Shown: piece after piece, positions 9,964-22,300 of the stretch
How positions within the stretch are numbered: position 1 is the stretch's first letter
Layout: each line of letters starts with the position of its first letter
Assembly (NCBI GenBank): GCA_039602395.1
Contig: JBCNJP010000007.1
Location: 103,184,772 to 103,248,771 of the forward strand
Direction: 5' to 3'
Length of the DNA stretch: 64,000 nt
Source of the DNA: Deinandra increscens subsp. villosa
Taxonomy: Eukaryota > Streptophyta > Magnoliopsida > Asterales > Asteraceae
Program-made: the position numbers and the translations under genes
Notes under the pieces: generated by a model
The model's input: only the letters and a program-made list of their open reading frames with translations
What the model was told of the DNA's origin: nothing
Databases searched by the model: none

Positions 9964-11639
9964 TTTACTGGGTTTTTGTCCGAGGTCGTTTCAAGGATGT
10001 TTGTCCGTTCAGGGTTGTAGAGCATGTCGTTACGAGTTCAGGGGTACAAGAATCATCGAATTTGGTTGAGTATTCGTCGAGATATGAGCAATATACGGTT
10101 TTCCGGCGAATATTTCTTGATCTCCGGCGATTGATTTAGGGTTTGGGCTGTTAGGGAGAATTGCGGGGAAGACGAGTGACGTGGCAGGACCCCATTAGTT
10201 CCAGGGGAATGTCATTCTCTCTCCTGCTGTCTTTTTCCCAACATTCCTTTTACGTTGTTGATTTTTTATTTGTGGAGAAGCAAGAAACGTGGGACCACCT
10301 GTGGCTACAAAAGAGCCGTTGGCTTTATTGTTGTTGCCATGTGATTGGCTGAACAAGAAAACACGTGGGTCCCATTCGAATTAAAGAATCCGCTGGAAAC
10401 ATCAAGCGCGTGGGCCCCTCATATGAAGAGAGCCGTTGCTCCTTCACTTGCTGTCCATTCCTGAATGGCTGATGCCCACCTCATGCAGATCGAAGCTCCT
10501 GACCGTTAGATTGCATCAGTTCTGCACCGTTGGATTTAATTGTGTGCTTTTTCAGCTGCTTTCTGATTGGCCAGCCGCCATCTCCTTCGGATCACAATCT
10601 AAACCGTATATTAACTTCAATTTCTGCCACTAGATCATTTTGGTGGTGTATTTTGATTGGCTTAAATACCCTCACACGGATTGTGTTTTTTTTCAAGTGA
10701 AATCTGATTGGACAGATTTTTTAATGGGATTATGGATTTTCTTTGAGAGAATTTTTTAAGGACTAATTATTTTCAACATTATTTCGTTAATTGCGGGATA
10801 TTTTCTCATCAGTTTTTCAACGAGACAAACGAGATAATGCCGCGACGAAGTTTCAGAAATTTTTATTGGTCTCGGATTTATTTCATTTTATTGGGGTTCT
10901 CGTTTATTGACGTCGCGCGTAACGTTTGCTATCGATCACTGACGGGTTAGCTTTATTATCCGGTTAATTACTCAGCTTTCTCGTTATATCTCACGGTTTC
11001 TTTTTAGTGGATGCAGCGTTGATGTCAACTAACCGGATTAACTGGAATCTCAGTTAAATATTGGAATTTATCCGGTTAAATCTCTCGGATGACCGTTTCT
11101 TGAAGAAATTTAATAGTTTATTTAATTTTCGCATCCAACCTCAGTCAAGCAGATTATTCACAACTGTCAGCATCCGACTTCCGTTTTTTCGCAAGATTGT
11201 CCGATTTCAAGATTGTTTATCTGGTTTCTCTAGGCAACCGATCGCGACGGTTCGACTCTCAGCATCTGATTTTTCCGCTTCCGCATCCGATGTTTTCAGA
11301 GAGATTTAGAGAAATAGGGGGAATTATTATGGAACTGGATATCGGGTCGATTATCAGAAGTTAGAGCATGTTCGGTGTCAAACTGGTTTATCTGATTGAG
11401 TCTGTTGCGGTTTGGACTCCGAGATGTAGCATTTTCTCAGTATTGTACCCGACCGTGTGAACCGAGTGAGCAGCAGCACTTGGATCTCGAACTGGAGCAA
11501 CAAGAAAAGAAGAAGCTTATTCAGAGGGGGAATCTCTTCGACAGATTGTCTCCGGTTTATCAGTTTCTCATTGAAGATGTACGGCAGAGCGATTCTTCAG
11601 CAATTGAACAGATTTGAAAGCATCAGTCAAGGGGGAAAT
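9964..11639 (+). other. Non-coding internal region of the inner LTR element
   Basis: No credible ORF. Between about 10330 and 10710 four GATTGGC/GATTGGA motifs (CCAAT-box orientation) and three CGTGGG-N-CC motifs recur at irregular spacing. Confidence 0.6.
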
Positions 11640-12266
11640 TGTTGGAACAAAAATCTATGTGACTGACGCCATCAAATCTGTTTACCGAAGCATTCGACTG
11701 AAGAATCCATGTGAATTGATTCAGAGACGCGGGTTGTGATGCTCGAGGCTTGCAGATTGGACCAAAGACCGTTTTCTGGAAAAGTCAACCGTTCGGGTCA
11801 ACGGTCAACGTAAAAGTCAACGGAAGATCGGTTCGAGCGAGTCAAGCTTCGGATTAATTTAATCAGCGTTGATTTAATTATCAATTTATGTTATTTACTT
11901 TACTTGTAATTTCGTTTATTCAGTTATGTATTTCTGTTGTTAGTCACCCTCACTATATATAGTGAGGGTGCCCATTACAAGTAAAGGAGTCTCCGAATGT
12001 GGAGATGATGATTTTTCTTGTAGAGTGTGAGATTTCCATTCTAGAGAGAGAGTGAGTCATGGATTCTAGAGAGAGAGAGTGTTCTTCATGATTCATTGAT
12101 TGTAATCTTTCGATTAATGAAATCATTCGACTATGTTCATCATCTTTCTTGTTTATGATTATTCATGATTCATCATCATCATCTTTTACATTTGTTTTGA
12201 GTTTTTCGAATCCGAACATGTTCTTGCTCAAGATCGAGATTCTCGTAGTGAAAATCGGTCCTAACA
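11640..12266 (+). repeat. 3' LTR of the inner non-coding element
   Basis: Same ends and TATA palindrome as the 5' LTR. It is about 20 bp shorter through microsatellite contraction around 12070 and 12150. Confidence 0.95.
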
Positions 12267-13025
12267 GAATCCTCGTATAAGATCGATTCAAGAAGAATAG
12301 TAGAAGAATAGACTAGATCTAAGTAAAAGATGAAGTCTTGAATGAAGAACAACTACTATCTTGAACACGATGAAGCTGATCGGAAACACCAAAGAAAGAG
12401 AGAAATCGTAAACTTGTATTTCCAAGGCTTAGTTAATCATAAACACAAATGGGTTTATATAGGTACCCAATGGGTTTACTATTGGGCTCCTTGTGGATCA
12501 TAAACCCAATAGTAAACCCAAACCCAATCATAAACTAGCCTAAATACAATAGCAAACTGTGATTTTAATGAAACCCTCTAAGCCCAGCCCAACTTATTTA
12601 ATATTACAAGCCTTATAATCTAGCCTCTACAATATTCCCCTAGGCTTGTGATATTAAATGTCTTCGATCTTTGAAATTCTTCTTCTTGAGTGGCTGGCAT
12701 AGATGCTGATGAAGATTCTTTTCGTAGAAATCTTCAATGGGTTTCATGACGGGCACTTGGGACTTCCTCTTGATCAGCATCAGCTTGAACTTCTTGAAAT
12801 GAACAAGTTAATGAGAGGAGGATTCTCATTGACTTGCTTCTCTTGAAAGAATTGGTTCTTGCTGAATCTTCGGTAACTGTCTTGAATCTTCAAAACAATT
12901 AGAGGTTAAATTTTGAAAAACCTCCAACTGTGAAGACCTTGATTATTGAACTTCAAACTTCATGAACTCTGACTGCTCTCTGTATCATTTTCTTTTTCAA
13001 AGATTGACTTGAAATCTTCAGCTTC

Positions 13026-13660
13026 CCCTAAACTTGTGAGCATTTTCTTTGAAAAACTTTTGAAGCTTTTGGATACTTGTAAAGATACCAACAACTTCCC
13101 CTGAACAGTTGCTTTTCAGATGGAAGTCTTGTCCGGTTGGTTCTTTAACTTGAGCAGCAGCAACATCTTTCTATCATCAACCTGTCTGACACACATTTGA
13201 AAAAATATACACTACCAGACATGTGATGACTGGTCTTTGGGTTAGGAGGTAATTATCATCTGTTCAGTTGATTCAAATTAACATAATTTTAACCAAAAAC
13301 CCTAATATAGATTACGGGTTTTCTATAAAACTTCCCCTGAACCCAAAGACCTCTAAAGACTTCCCCTTAGCTGATAACTTCCCCTCAGCTAAGGACTTCC
13401 CCTAAGATAATACTTATTATCTTCGAGTTCCATTCAGATACTATGTATTATGGAAGTCTTTTCATTAGATAATAAGTATCATCCTCGAGTTCCCTTCGGA
13501 TACTATGTATTATCCTCCCTCCTTCCCCTAAAAATTTGTCAAGATTTGACGGAGGAAGTCTTTTCCATTAGATAATAAGTATCATCCTCGAATTCCCTTC
13601 GGATAATACTTATTATCCCATACTCCTTCCCCTAAAAATTTGTCAAGATCTGTCAGGGGC
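13026..13660 (-). repeat. Polypurine-tract-like array and ~100-bp tandem duplication near the 3' end of the outer element
   Basis: On the element's sense strand AGGGGAAG occurs at about eight places (plus-strand CTTCCCCT near 13027, 13096, 13333, 13361, 13379, 13397, 13522 and 13627). Two copies of a ~100-bp unit starting ATTAGATAATAAGTATCATC lie at about 13466 and 13566. The real purine tract should adjoin the left LTR at about 12632 (CCTAGGGGAATATT on the minus strand). Confidence 0.6.
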
Positions 13661-15049
13661 ATATTGTCATGCATTAAAACCCATGAAAAACACATTTAGA
13701 CTTCTCAAATCAACCTGGCCAAGACGAAAACACACCAAAAAGAACTTAACGACTCACACACGAAAGATAAAAATAAACAACTACTTACCAATATCAAACA
13801 TGAGAAAGTTTACAAGGGATCAAACCGTATGAATCTGACTGAGGAACCCTTTTCAGCTTCAGTTACTCAACTAGTCCAGGTGATTGCCGGTATGTTTGTC
13901 CGCTTTAAACTCAAACCCGTTTAATCCCAACCGAATGCATCATGCTTAATATAGTACAATATTACCGTCATGTTTAATTGTCCCCACACCCAAGCGTACA
14001 CAGCAAAACCTATCCAACCCCAGAGTTTATTGAGGATTCACAAACCCCCAACTTGAGGAACCATGCACCACGGCTATGACTACCACTTATTTTCATTAAC
14101 CATCAGTTGGTGATCAGGTCGGCCGCTAAGCACGCAAAGAAGACCAACTGAGTGATTATTTTTCATTTTCTTTTCTTTTCCATTTTTTTTATTATGTGGT
14201 GTAGTCATGACAGCAGAGACATGGCGTGTGAGAGAGTGAATACTAGGTAATTACCACTCTCAACCCATTTTTGCCGGGACTCAGTCTTTTAAACCATGCA
14301 ACCTGGGATGGGAAACTAAACATATATATCTTTTAAGTTCACTGCACTTTCATTGGAGGTTATAAGTTTAGGTCGAGCCTACCGAGCATATCACCGTGGA
14401 GCTTGCCTTTCACTTCCGCCTTACGCGTGTCAGCCATCTCCAACCCGGACATTCATTTTACTCCCCTTAATCTTTCTCAAAACCAAGACACAAAAAATTA
14501 AAAAATTGAAAAACACACTATTTTTAGGGGTCAACTTTTTCTTCATCTTTACACTTCTTCCCCTTGCTTTTTGATTTTTAATGTCACAATCTTGTGAACA
14601 TCGTTTTTTTTTTAAAATAAAACACACAAACACACTTAAAAGAACAAAACACAAAATTTTGCAGACATCTGGCCAAGCTAACTTTCAAAGTATTGATTTG
14701 AAAATTTTGAGAAAATTGGGTTTCATGACCTGCACACTAAATTGCATTAGGAGTCAAACACTTCAACAAACAAGCACCAACTGAAAATTTTAAGAAATTT
14801 GGTTTGACTCAAAACACCATTTACCGCTTCATCAAACAAACAACCAAGTTAAAACAGTACCTTTCATGCTGAAATTTACCTTTTGCCTCTTACCTCTCAA
14901 GGAAACATATCCTCCATAAAAATTTGTTTGTCATGACATGAAGATACGTCTCCTAAACTGTGCCTGGAACAATCACTTATCAACAAACAGATTAATAATA
15001 AAAATGTTAGTGATAGTCCTCCTTGACTGTTCCTGCACAGAGTGAGAGA

Positions 15050-15388
15050 TTAGTTAGCGTTCTCAGTTGCAAGTTTCTTATATTTCACTATGTCTAATTT
15101 CTGAGCTTTAACCTTCTCTTCATGCTTTTGCCATCTACCCTTAAAGGAACTCCTCTCGCATTTTACCTCAAACAGTTCTGACTCAAAATTTTTACAGATT
15201 TGCCTAAGTCTAGGAATTAATCGAGCACATGTAGGATTCGGGCATATCTTAGTTTCGTCAACTTCATCTAAGAAAGCATCCTTGTCCTCAACCATATTCT
15301 TTTCTTTAACCACTGAACTCATTATGCAGCTTCTGAAAATTTTGAAAAAATCAGCAAAAACGTCAAAATTGGCAAAATCACTGTTCAA
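15050..15388 (-). CDS. Short coiled-coil-like ORF within the outer LTR element
   Basis: A 112-residue ORF whose probable body is the last ~90 residues, after MSSVVKEKN. It is rich in K and E (FESELFEVKCERSSFKGRW, EEKVKAQKLDIVKYKKLA) and has two cysteines in KICPNPTCARLIPR. This resembles the charged, coiled stretch downstream of the zinc knuckle in some copia gag proteins, but no knuckle or capsid domain is present. It is probably a gag relic. Function unknown. Confidence 0.4.
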   Translation of the reverse strand: MNSDFANFDVFADFFKIFRSCIMSSVVKEKNMVEDKDAFLDEVDETKICPNPTCARLIPRLRQICKNFESELFEVKCERSSFKGRWQKHEEKVKAQKLDIVKYKKLATENAN

Positions 15389-15608
15389 AGAATAGTGTCA
15401 GAAACTTAAAACTGAAAAACGGAGGCCTTCGGAGTGGAATTTGGGGGTCCAAACGAGCTCCCCTGGACGTTAGTCCGGGGTAATTCTGGGGCTTGATGTC
15501 ACGAACGTCGTGTAAAAATTTGAGCTTCTAACTCCAAACGAGTCAAAAGTTACGCCCGTTTCCGTGAAAGTGAGAAAAAGAGACTTTTTTGCCGCAAATG
15601 AGTTTCCG

Positions 15609-15950
15609 ATCGTAAACCCTGTTTACGATCGTAGTCTCCTATGGATCGTAAACACCTTCAGTCGTAAACTTGATTCCGATATTTCTTAATCGTAAACAGC
15701 GTATCCGATCGTGATGGATCGTAAACACTCGATTCCGATGAAAATTTATCGTAAACTCCGATTACGATTCTCGTTTCCGGTAAGAAATTGTCGTAAACAC
15801 ACGATTACGACCAAGTACAGTCGTAAACTCGAATCTTCGGGTCGTAAACACGATTCTGATGAAGATCTTCAACAAATGCAATCGTAAACCTTCAAATAAA
15901 CCCAGAAAAATGTCGTAAACACTCAAGAACAGCAGCAGCTTGATCGTAAA
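15609..15950 (-). repeat. Leader array of the word TCGTAAAC (GTTTACGA on sense)
   Basis: Twelve direct TCGTAAAC copies and one inverted GTTTACGA lie in about 340 bp, ending about 100 bp from the primer-binding site. Spacing is irregular. The first pair makes the perfect hairpin GATCGTAAAC-CCT-GTTTACGATC (arms of 10). One further copy lies in each LTR (about 12407 and 16247). Confidence 0.9.
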
Positions 15951-16037
15951 CCTTCAGTCAGCCTTCAAATCTTCAAAAACTCGAAACTTTTCCAGAAAAT
16001 ACTTGAATCCAATATCGTGAGAACCTCGAAACACTTG

Positions 16038-16058
16038 TTTCTTGGCTCTGATACCAAT
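16038..16058 (-). promoter_or_regulatory. Primer-binding site of the outer element
   Basis: On the minus strand ATTGGTATCAGAGCCAAG directly follows the 5' LTR end. The TGGTATCAGAGC core is intact. This fixes the element's orientation. Confidence 0.9.
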
Positions 16059-16480
16059 TGTAGGTCCTAAAAACTCCTAAACACACGATATCTAATCAAA
16101 CACGAGTGCGGAATCCTCGTATAAGATCGATTCAAGAAGAATAGTAGAAGAATAGACTAGATCTAAGTAAAAGATGAAGTCTTGAATGAAGAACAACTAC
16201 TATCTTGAACACGATGAAGCTGATCGGAAACACCAAAGAAAGAGAGAAATCGTAAACTTGTATTTCCAAGGCTTAGTTAATCATAAACACAAATGGGTTT
16301 ATATAGGTACCCAATGGGTTTACTATTGGGCTCCTTGTGGATCATAAACCCAATAGAAAATCCAAACCCAATCATAAACTAGCCTAAATACAATAGCAAA
16401 CTAGCCTATGATTTTAATGAAACCCTCTAAGCCCAGCCCAACTTATTTAATATTACAAGCCTTATAATCTAGCCTCTACA

Positions 16481-16560
16481 GTACCCATTCCAAAATCAAA
16501 TCTTGTGACGCAACTGCTTGGAGTATTATCGTTAGATAGCGGTGATCACCTCGATGAAAT
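16481..16560 (-). pseudogene. PIF/Harbinger transposase, portion upstream of the LTR insertion
   Basis: Reading the minus strand into the junction gives GDHRYLTIILQAVASQDL, then WNG after a small frame break. This matches the family's segment just before the YFGVA motif found at 8373. The target-site copy GTACC at 16481-16485 belongs to this gene. Upstream of about 16560 I lose the similarity. Confidence 0.7.
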
Positions 16561-17600
16561 TGACATCACAAACGCGTTAGACAATTTCTCTGAACCCAAT
16601 GAATACAACCTACCGAGCATTCCTAGAAAGTCATGTCTTTTTATACGTGCCTCATACAAAAATGTAATGTCGTGGCTAGTTGATAAAAGTAAGAATTCTT
16701 TGTTTTATAAAATAAAAACATAATTGTAAAAATATGCTATGTATTCACGTGAGTTTCTAGCAGACATGACTAAATATTCAGCGTATTCTTCGTGAACATT
16801 ATTGTATGTGAGTGAAGAATAGCTGATGTTCATTTCTGTAACGACGTGAAACTATTCTTCATCATCGTGTTCAGCCTTTCTTGAAACCATTCAACATTAT
16901 CGTTTATGTCCAAAATAATTTTTAGAAACAATCTCTTCGACATATAAAATCTCAAATTGAACATTTCGATTGCAGCACCGACAATGTTTGTAAGAAATTC
17001 GAAATCGACACATTTGGATGAACTGAAACTACTTGATGATAACAGAATGGTCGGTGGAAGAATAACGCTGCACCTCAATTTGAAGATAGAAAATTTAAAA
17101 GATGTAAACAAGATGAGCGATTTTTTTTGGTGTGAGATAAAGTGTTTGCTTGGTTAATTATTGAGTAGTTTTTTTTATTCAGGATGTGGTCGTTCAACGC
17201 TCAAAAAGCAGCGAACCATTTTGTGACGGCTACTTCTAACCGAGATTTTAAGTAGAATACGAAACCGCAAGAGTGATGGCGATGTAACCGTGGAAGTCGA
17301 CAAAACCGAGGGTGAAACTGAGCTACACCCCCATCACCGATAAAGATTCTTAGCTGCTAAGTCTGCTAAGTCACCTATCAGATCAAATTTTTATAAATCC
17401 ATATAAATCTTTATAAACTCTCAAATTCACCTTCATTCTTACAAATATCGTTACGTATCATATTTTTTTTTTCCAAATCGTCACCACTTTTAAATTTAAA
17501 TTTATTTCCTATTCTTAATTTTTTTATTAACATAAAAAATATAAAATTAACTAGATAATAAATAATTCAAATAATAAAAAATAAAACATTAAATAATTCA
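16561..17600. other. Region without recognisable gene
   Basis: Only short ORFs with no family signature. AT-rich from 17350. It may include more of the PIF/Harbinger element, but I cannot show it. Confidence 0.4.
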
Positions 17601-18260
17601 CGGATGGCCCAAATGTAGAAACAGTGGTTCCCGGGCGGGCGGGTTATCAGGGATGACTCGGTCCGGCAAGGTGATACGCTTCTGGAGGGAGAGTAGTGGG
17701 GCAAGCTGCTCTAGCCTGGAGCACCTTGGCTGCTTCGGTGGATTAGCCTTGGATACCTGATACGAAGGAAGAGTTAGAACATGGGAGGGAGATTATCCTC
17801 CGGCTCAGCCTGGGACTGACAGATGCATCATAGCCATCCCAGGTCTACCCTCGTGTGTCATAAGATTAAGTGTCATTCCCCCAAGTGGTTGGAGGGTACG
17901 GTCGTGAGAGATGTTTGAGTGCCGAAGGTAGTTGTAGTCCGGAGGGATTAAGTGTCCTTCCCCTAAGTGATTGGAGGGTATTTATAGTGTCTTATCTTTG
18001 TCTGATGCGCCATTAATGCTCCTGACGGCTAACGGTATGTGCGGGTACGATAGGTGTGTAGCCTACAGTCCCATTTTGGGTAATGCGGCGGACGATTGGC
18101 TTATGATATGCCAATTATTGCCTATCTCTGGCAGTCAAGCAGGTCGTGCGACCTACATGCATGTATTGTATGTCGTTAGAGTGGGCCCTTGGTTCGGCTT
18201 GGTGAGGAACAGCCTGACCTGTCTGGCCGGACCGGACCCACGTTATCATAATTCAAATAA
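17600..18260 (+). repeat. GC-richer LTR-like fragment
   Basis: Base composition rises sharply against AT-rich flanks. Two segments (about 17865 and 17950) share TTAAGTGTC-TTCCCC-AAGTG-TTGGAGGGTA. The second leads into TATTTATAGTG, which could be a TATA box. The look is that of a gypsy LTR promoter region, but no partner LTR, primer site or target duplication is visible. Confidence 0.35.
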
Positions 18261-18646
18261 CGAAAGATTTATGCCTTGTATCTTTTTTTTCAGAATTGTT
18301 GAAACATCATTTGTTCATCATTTGTTGATATTGAATCAACATCGTATCGGATAATGATTATTCACTCTTATTAACAACAATAATAAATAATACGAGAGCA
18401 ACCTAGTTCGATGTTTAGAAGAAAGGAGATCGAAAAAGATGAAGGGAAAAAGGTTTTATTCATTCATTAATCAAAATAAGTATCAAAGAATATAGAGAAC
18501 CAAGTATAGATGTGGCATGTGGTCCCCTATTTGCATACTTCCTTGTAAAATGTGGTACCCTTCTTGTATGATTCCTTCCACCATTTGGACTTTCATTAAT
18601 TGTAAACATGTAAACACCAAAGTCTTTTATAATTGCAGGACCGAAG

Positions 18647-18960
18647 GGTGCGTTTAGTTGTGGAAAACGTTTTTTAGTTTTTCATCTTTAGTTTTCTAGG
18701 AAATGAATTGAGGTTTTCATCTCTAGAAAACAAATGTAAATTTTTGAAAACGCGTTCTAAACCAAAAGATGGGTTTTCCATTTTCCAAAACAGAAATCTG
18801 GAAAACAAAAACCGAAAATGGGGAAAAAAAGTGTTTTCCAATTTTAGTTTAAAAGTTAGAAAACACCGTTTTCTATTTTTCTGAAATTTTTTTCTAGAAA
18901 ACTACAATTTGAACGCGTTTTCTGTTTTCCATGTTTTCTTAGAAAACAGAAATGGAAAAC
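18647..18960 (+). mobile_element. MITE, left part (split by a copia element)
   Basis: GTGCGTTTAGTTGTGGAAAA is the left end. The interior is rich in GTTTTC/GAAAAC. The right end, with the matching inverted terminus, lies at 23657-23728 beyond the copia element. Confidence 0.6.
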
Positions 18961-19374
18961 TGATGGCGGAAGATCCATTCCCATTTATTTGGGTTTATAA
19001 TTTTTAAGTAGTTTGATTTTATTTATTTTATAGTTATTTTAAAATTCAAATAAGTTAGAGTTTGTGTTTAATTTTGGTTTACATTACTTTGCAAGTTTCA
19101 TGCCTATCTTTTAGATATGATATATTGTGAAGGATATTCTGGTTTTCATTAGTTTTGAGTTTTGAATACAATTTAAGAAGAATTCTTCGTTCTCGTTGTT
19201 TCTCTGTTTGAACACGTTTATGGTATCACAACCTTTTTTTCCTAAACCCTAAAAACTCACGATCCACCCACCCTTCCTGCCGCCGCCGCCGGCAGCCTGG
19301 CTTCCAGCTGGCCCTCGTCGCCGGTTACTCCGTCACCCACTCGCTCGCCTACTACTTCCGAAGACCTCGACGCT

Positions 19375-22300
19375 ATGGCTGACAACGGTCTCAAGGAACT
19401 CACCGACAAACTCTCGCATGCCTACACCGTCACCAACATACAACAACGCGTGAAGGTTTTAGATGGTAAGAAAATCCCGTATTCCATGTGGGTGAAGTTG
19501 TTTCTTACTCATGCCAAGGCTTACAAGGTGACTGATCATATCGATGGTACGGACCCGCCGGCCACCACTGATGCTACGTATCCGGTGTGGTCTGACACGG
19601 ATGCTCTCGTGTTACAATGGATCTACGGATCCATATCAGAGGAATATCTTGCCTGGGTCGTGGAACTCGAGACGACTGCTCGAAAAACTTGGGTAAAACT
19701 TCAACATATATTTCTTAATAATAAAGGTTCTCGTGCTGCAGCTCTTGAACAGGAATTCACGTCCCTCACTCTAGCCTCATGTGCGTCTACGGACGACTAT
19801 TTTCAGAAGATCCATGATCTTACGGAACAACTAAATGATGTGGGACGTTCTGTTGATGAAGCTAGAAAAGTGTTGCAGTTAGTGCGCGGCCTTCCGGCGG
19901 AATACGACACCGTCGCATCATTCATTAATCAGAGTTCTCCCTCATGGGATGAGGCGCGCAACATGGTTCATCTGGAGGTTCAACGCATTGCCGGGCGCCA
20001 TAATCCTAACCAACAAGTTCTTGTCGCCAACAACCAGCCCGCACCCTCGCAACAACAGTCGGCATCTTACAACCCAAACCAGCCACAAAACTACCCAAAT
20101 AGAAATTATGATAACCGTGGGTTTAACCGGGGCCGGGGCCGTCGCTCGTACAATGACCGGTCGGGCCGCTCTACGGGTGGCATGGGCTATCGCCAATTCA
20201 CACAAAATTACTCTCACAATTACCCACCTTAAAACCCAGCCCCTACCCCACCGTTTCCTTCCCACAATTTACCACCTTCCATTCCCCCCTCCTCATACCC
20301 AGCCCACCCGTACCAACCTCAGGCCCAATTCACTACTCAATATCCCCAAGCCCAACCACCTTACCAAGCCCAACAACCTTATCCTAATCACTACTACCCT
20401 ATGGCCCAACCCACCTACCCTACGGCTAGGGGTGTGCAAACGGGTTTTACCCGTCATACCCGTACCCGACCCGTACCCATTTAAGTCAATAAAGTAAACC
20501 CGTACCCGTACTTTTATTTACAGGGTTTAGCCAGGTCTAGACCCGCAGGGTTTAAGGGTATTCGGGTCTTGACCCATACCCGTTAAACAACCACAAGTTA
20601 ATACAATCTAAAAGTCTAAGATCAAGTAATCCACATGCAATGTAACAAAGTTGGAGGTAGATTGTGCCAAAACAGTGATTCAAATCAATATGAATACGAA
20701 TATGAAACTTGAATGCTTGAACCACACAAAAATAAAGAATCTATTAGAAACTTACAATTTTGAATTTGTGATAGTAACTCACTTTTCTTTAATTGAAAAA
20801 TTTGTGTTTCGTAAATAAATAAATTATAGATGTTAAAACTCAAAATTACTAATTAGTATGAATATATTTTATATTTTGAATGTCTTCCAGTCCAATCTCA
20901 ACCATGTATTTTCGAAATCATGGATAATCAATATGTTTCACAAATATTAAGATTATATATTTCAAAACTAAACATTTTTAATTTAAATGCATATCCAATC
21001 CTAAAAGTTTTTAAGTTTTGCGTATATGTGGGACATTTTTTTTTGTTTACATACTTATTAGTTATTTTATTTTGTTCCAATGAATGCGACCTACAGGATT
21101 CATATATCAAATCGTACAAAACGGGTCTTACCCGTTAAAACCCATACCCGACCCGTACCCGATTAACACTATTTTCAAAACCCGCGACCCGACCCGTATA
21201 TTAAAAACAGGGTCCACACAGGGTCGGGTCTGTCGGGTTTACCGGGTCTACAGGGTCAAACCCGTTTCTTGCTCACCCCTACCTACGGCCCTATCTCCAT
21301 CAGCCCATTTTGCTGCATCCAACCCATACAATAACTATGATGCACTAAACCCCACGGATATCGGCAATGCGTTAACTCATCAGAACCTTACCCCACCGGA
21401 CTCTACCTGGTACATGGACACTGGAGCATCATCACACTTAACTGCTAATCCAGGTATTCTCCAATTCCCATTATCAAATTCCGTAATTTGTGATATTTTT
21501 GTTGGGAATGGTAACACGTTACCAATACGAGGTTCGGGTAATGCTTTACACCAACTTCCTAATCAGACCTACACATTACCCAATGTTCTTCTTGCCCCTT
21601 CCATTATTAAAACCCTTATTTCTGTTAGACTATTTACCAAAGATAACCAAGTTTCCATTGAATTTGATCCTCTTGGTTTTACTTTGAAGGATCTCAAGAC
21701 TGGAGAGCACCTTTCCCGCCACAATAGCTCCGGGGATCTCTATCCTTTCACTTCGCCATCACCCAGTCCCATTGCTTGCATTCTGGATCGCACCACAAGT
21801 CTTTGGCACAACCGCCTCGGTCACCCCGGAGCACATGTCTTAGATTTTTTATCTTCTCGTAATTTTATTTTATGTAATAAAGGCAAAAACATTAATGTTT
21901 GTCATTCGTGCCAGTTATCAAACAGTAAACGTTTACCTTTTGACGATTCATTGTCCACTACTTTACATTGTTTTGACATTATTCATTGTGACTTATGGAC
22001 ATCGCGTGTTCCAAGAAAATCGGGGTATAAATATTACATGGTTCTCATCGATAATTTTACAAACTATGTGTGGGCTTATCCACTGAAATTCAAATCTGAA
22101 ACTTTTCCCACGTTTGTGAAATTCCATAAATTAATTCAGACACAGTTCAATACTAATATTAAATCCTTCCAATGTGATCTTGGTGGTGAGTTTGACAATC
22201 GCGCTTTTCAAACATTTGGTCACGAAAATGGCCTCGTGTTTCGCTTTGCTTGTCCGCAAACGTCTCCTCAAAACGGCAAAGCCGAGAGAATGATTCGTAG

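Larger units (their letters stand above)
8436..12266 (+). mobile_element. Non-coding LTR retrotransposon (LARD/TRIM-like) nested in the LTR of another
   Basis: LTRs lie at 8436-9083 (648 bp) and 11640-12266 (627 bp), running from TGTTGGAAC to CCTAACA. The target duplication GAATC is exact at 8431-8435 and 12267-12271. The primer-binding site AATGGTATCAGAGCGGG follows the 5' LTR directly. The purine tract CAAGGGGGAAAT precedes the 3' LTR. The 2.56-kb internal region has no meaningful ORF, so movement would need proteins from another copia element. Removing it restores the outer LTR, as comparison with 16059-16480 shows. Confidence 0.95.
8379..16480 (-). mobile_element. Copia-type non-autonomous LTR element, minus strand, interrupted by a second LTR element
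   Basis: The LTR (TGTAGGTCCT...GCCTCTACA) is complete at 16059-16480 (422 bp). It is split at the left end into 8379-8435 and 12272-12631. The 5-bp target duplication GTACC is exact at 8374-8378 and 16481-16485. The primer-binding site TTGGTATCAGAGCCAAG (initiator tRNA-Met type) reads on the minus strand next to the right LTR, so that LTR is the 5' one. The internal region (12632-16058) has no gag-pol, only the small ORF at 15050-15388. The LTRs differ by few bases, so the insertion is fairly recent. Confidence 0.9.

Noticed and set aside
9774..9966. TTAGCGGACTTG array as a CRISPR
   Set aside because: The genome is eukaryotic, the word is too short and variable, and spacing is irregular with no uniform spacers.
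17971..18354. 127-residue ORF as a protein gene
   Set aside because: It lies across the LTR-like fragment and its TATA-like motif. No domain or codon pattern supports coding.
19942..20497. Alternative frames over the copia gag C-terminus
   Set aside because: Arise from its proline/asparagine-rich repeats. The in-phase gag frame explains the sequence.
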